From Acetobacteraceae bacterium (lineage in GTDB: Bacteria > Pseudomonadota > Alphaproteobacteria > Acetobacterales > Acetobacteraceae), in the NCBI GenBank assembly GCA_947476855.1, contig CANJSR010000237.1, forward strand, positions 1-7,587: a stretch of DNA of 7,587 nucleotides, in the 5' to 3' direction. The notes below the pieces were generated by a model. It made no database searches. It worked only from the letters and a program-made list of their open reading frames with translations, and was not told where the DNA came from. Below, one piece after another: positions 6,897-7,587 of the stretch. Position numbers and translations under genes: made by a program. Within the stretch, counting starts at the first letter, position 1; every line of letters begins with the position of its first letter.

Positions 6897-6932
6897 GGGC
6901 GGGGCAACCCCGCCCTTCAGGGCTTGCCCCGC
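6897..6932 (+). terminator. Double GC hairpin after the TTC receptor gene, likely transcript end
   Basis: Two alternative foldings overlap. GGGCGGGG (6897-6904) pairs with CCCCGCCC (6908-6915) around CAA. Alternatively GCGGGGCAA (6899-6907) pairs with TTGCCCCGC (6924-6932), enclosing an inner stem GCCC/GGGC (6912-6915 with 6920-6923) and a CCCC bulge. It begins 5 bases after the receptor's TAA. No T-run follows, so it is not a textbook intrinsic terminator, but position and stability suggest transcript termination or 3'-end protection. Confidence 0.5.
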
Positions 6933-6993
6933 GACACGTCCCCTGTTCATCATCCCCCCACGCCCAGCCGCAAAAGGCCGAGACACCCCGGTC

Positions 6994-7446
6994 ATGCCAG
7001 ACGAGGCCGTCCCTCCATCGACCCGTTCGTCCTTGCCCGCGGAACCCACGCAGGCGAGCCGGTTCGGCAAGGCGCGCACCGCGCAGTCGGGTGCGCTGAT
7101 GGAAGACTATGTCGAGCTGATCGCCGACCTGATCGGCGACGGCGGGGAAGCGCGCCCGACCGACATCGCCCGCCGTCTCGGCGTCTCCCACGCCACCGCC
7201 ATCAAGACGATCGGACGGCTCAAGCGCGAAGGCCTCGCGGTGGCCAAGCCCTATCGCGGCGTCTTCCTCACCGAATCCGGTGAACGCCTCGCCGACCGCT
7301 GCCGCGCGCGCCATCGTCTGGTGGTCGACCTGCTGATGGCGGTGGGGGTTCCGGGGGAAGCCGCGGAAGCCGACGCCGAGGGCATCGAGCACCACGTTTC
7401 AGATGCAACGCTTGACGCCTTCGCGCGCTTCCTGCGCCGCGAGTAG
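6994..7446 (+). CDS. mntR: Manganese-responsive transcriptional regulator MntR (DtxR family)
   Basis: This 150-residue cytoplasmic regulator senses Mn(II) and, when loaded, represses Mn import genes. A winged helix-turn-helix spans about 55-93 (PTDIARRLGVSHATAIKTIG, then the wing PYRGVFLT). The six ligands known from Bacillus MntR align with D38 and E41 (MEDYVELI), H107 (RARHRLV), and E129, E132 and H133 (DAEGIEHHVS). The order and wording (DYVELI, GVFLT, DAEG.EHHVS, TLDAF) closely match E. coli MntR, including an N-terminal extension of about 35 residues before the first helix. There is no SH3-like third domain, as expected for MntR rather than DtxR/IdeR. The ATG at 6994 lacks a clear ribosome-binding site, so the exact start is uncertain. 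Its likely target is the palindrome upstream of sitA. Confidence 0.93.
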   Translation: MPDEAVPPSTRSSLPAEPTQASRFGKARTAQSGALMEDYVELIADLIGDGGEARPTDIARRLGVSHATAIKTIGRLKREGLAVAKPYRGVFLTESGERLADRCRARHRLVVDLLMAVGVPGEAAEADAEGIEHHVSDATLDAFARFLRRE

Positions 7447-7450
7447 CCGC

Positions 7451-7514
7451 GGGGCGCATCGACGCTCTTCGTGAGGAAAGCGTGAAATTCCCTGGATCGA
7501 TGGCCTTGCGCCCC
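7451..7514 (+). repeat. Long-range inverted repeat downstream of mntR
   Basis: GGGGCGCA (7451-7458), 4 bases after the mntR stop, is the exact reverse complement of TGCGCCCC (7507-7514), with 48 bases between. Neighbouring TCGA (7459-7462) and its counterpart at 7498-7501 could extend the pairing with a bulge. It may close a loose stem at the 3' end of the mntR transcript, but no T-run follows and chance is possible at this GC content. Confidence 0.25.
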
Positions 7515-7547
7515 ACCGATCGATATGCAACACGCGCATCCCACAGT

Positions 7548-7563
7548 GGTTAAAATTTCAACC
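7548..7563 (+). promoter_or_regulatory. Imperfect AT-centred palindrome, possible operator of the next gene
   Basis: GGTTAAAATTTCAACC is a 16-bp palindrome with one mismatched pair, centred on AAATTT. It is the most AT-rich spot in the right part of the window, in non-coding DNA just before a possible start codon at 7578. It does not match the sitA palindrome. Regulator and target are unknown. Confidence 0.3.
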
Positions 7564-7577
7564 GGAGACTGGCCTGG

Positions 7578-7587
7578 GTGAGCGACA
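7578..7587 (+). other. Possible first codons of a gene running off the right edge
   Basis: A GTG at 7578 is followed by AGC GAC (M-S-D). GGAG at 7564-7567 lies 10 bases upstream as a possible ribosome-binding site, and an AT-rich palindrome lies before it. Only three codons are visible, so no product can be named and the reading may be accidental. Confidence 0.2.

Noticed and set aside
6924..6952. Possible mntR promoter with TTGCCC and TCATCA spaced by 17 bases.
   Set aside because: The -10 match is poor and the -35 lies inside the hairpin arm, so it is not better than chance.
6994..7446. Iron regulator IdeR/DtxR instead of MntR.
   Set aside because: The protein is only 150 residues with no SH3-like domain, and its ligand set and sequence follow MntR.
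7495..7524. GATCGAT occurs twice (7495-7501 and 7518-7524), suggesting a direct repeat or binding-site pair.
   Set aside because: Two 7-base self-palindromic words 23 bases apart are easily explained by chance, and no further copies were seen nearby.

Overview
This GC-rich window (short AT-richer stretches occur only in regulatory gaps) looks like the chromosome of an alphaproteobacterium, most likely Rhodospirillales/Acetobacteraceae-like. The grounds are base composition, the mix of TRAP and tripartite-tricarboxylate (TTC/Bug) binding receptors, and a complete SitABCD-type manganese importer with an E. coli-like MntR. The taxonomy is inference. No rRNA, tRNA, CRISPR array, transposase, phage gene or toxin gene was seen.

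Left part (1-1868, minus strand): a TRAP transporter operon in the order dctP (periplasmic receptor), dctQ (small permease), dctM (large permease, cut by the left edge). The genes are 34 bp apart, then overlap by one base. Its substrate cannot be read from sequence; 'C4-dicarboxylate' is only a family label.

Centre (1869-5818): a 237-bp divergent control region, then sitA-sitB-sitC-sitD on the plus strand. sitA encodes a cluster A-I metal-binding protein with the His-His-Glu-Asp ligand set of Mn/Fe receptors. sitB is the ATPase, and sitC and sitD are two ABC-3 permeases. A/B and C/D overlap by the ATGA arrangement, but B and C are separated by 106 bp containing a strong GC hairpin whose 3' arm is also the sitC ribosome-binding site. 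Upstream of sitA, a good -35 (TTGACG), a plausible -10 and a perfect 7-2-7 inverted repeat (TGTAGCC TT GGCTACA) lie in the order expected for an MntR-repressed promoter.

Right part (5819-7587, plus strand): an orphan TTC/Bug-type solute receptor, then a double hairpin, then mntR, a DtxR-family manganese sensor with all six expected metal ligands. The likely circuit is that MntR loaded with Mn(II) binds the palindrome before sitA and shuts off SitABCD import. The receptor gene between sitD and mntR has no obvious place in that circuit. The last ~140 bp hold an imperfect palindrome and perhaps the first codons of another gene.

Overall this is a coherent manganese-homeostasis locus beside unrelated organic-solute receptors. 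I see no convincing sign of a wholly new system. The most interesting points are the candidate MntR operator, the hairpin over the sitC start, the Tat-like signal on SitA and the receptor gene inside the locus.
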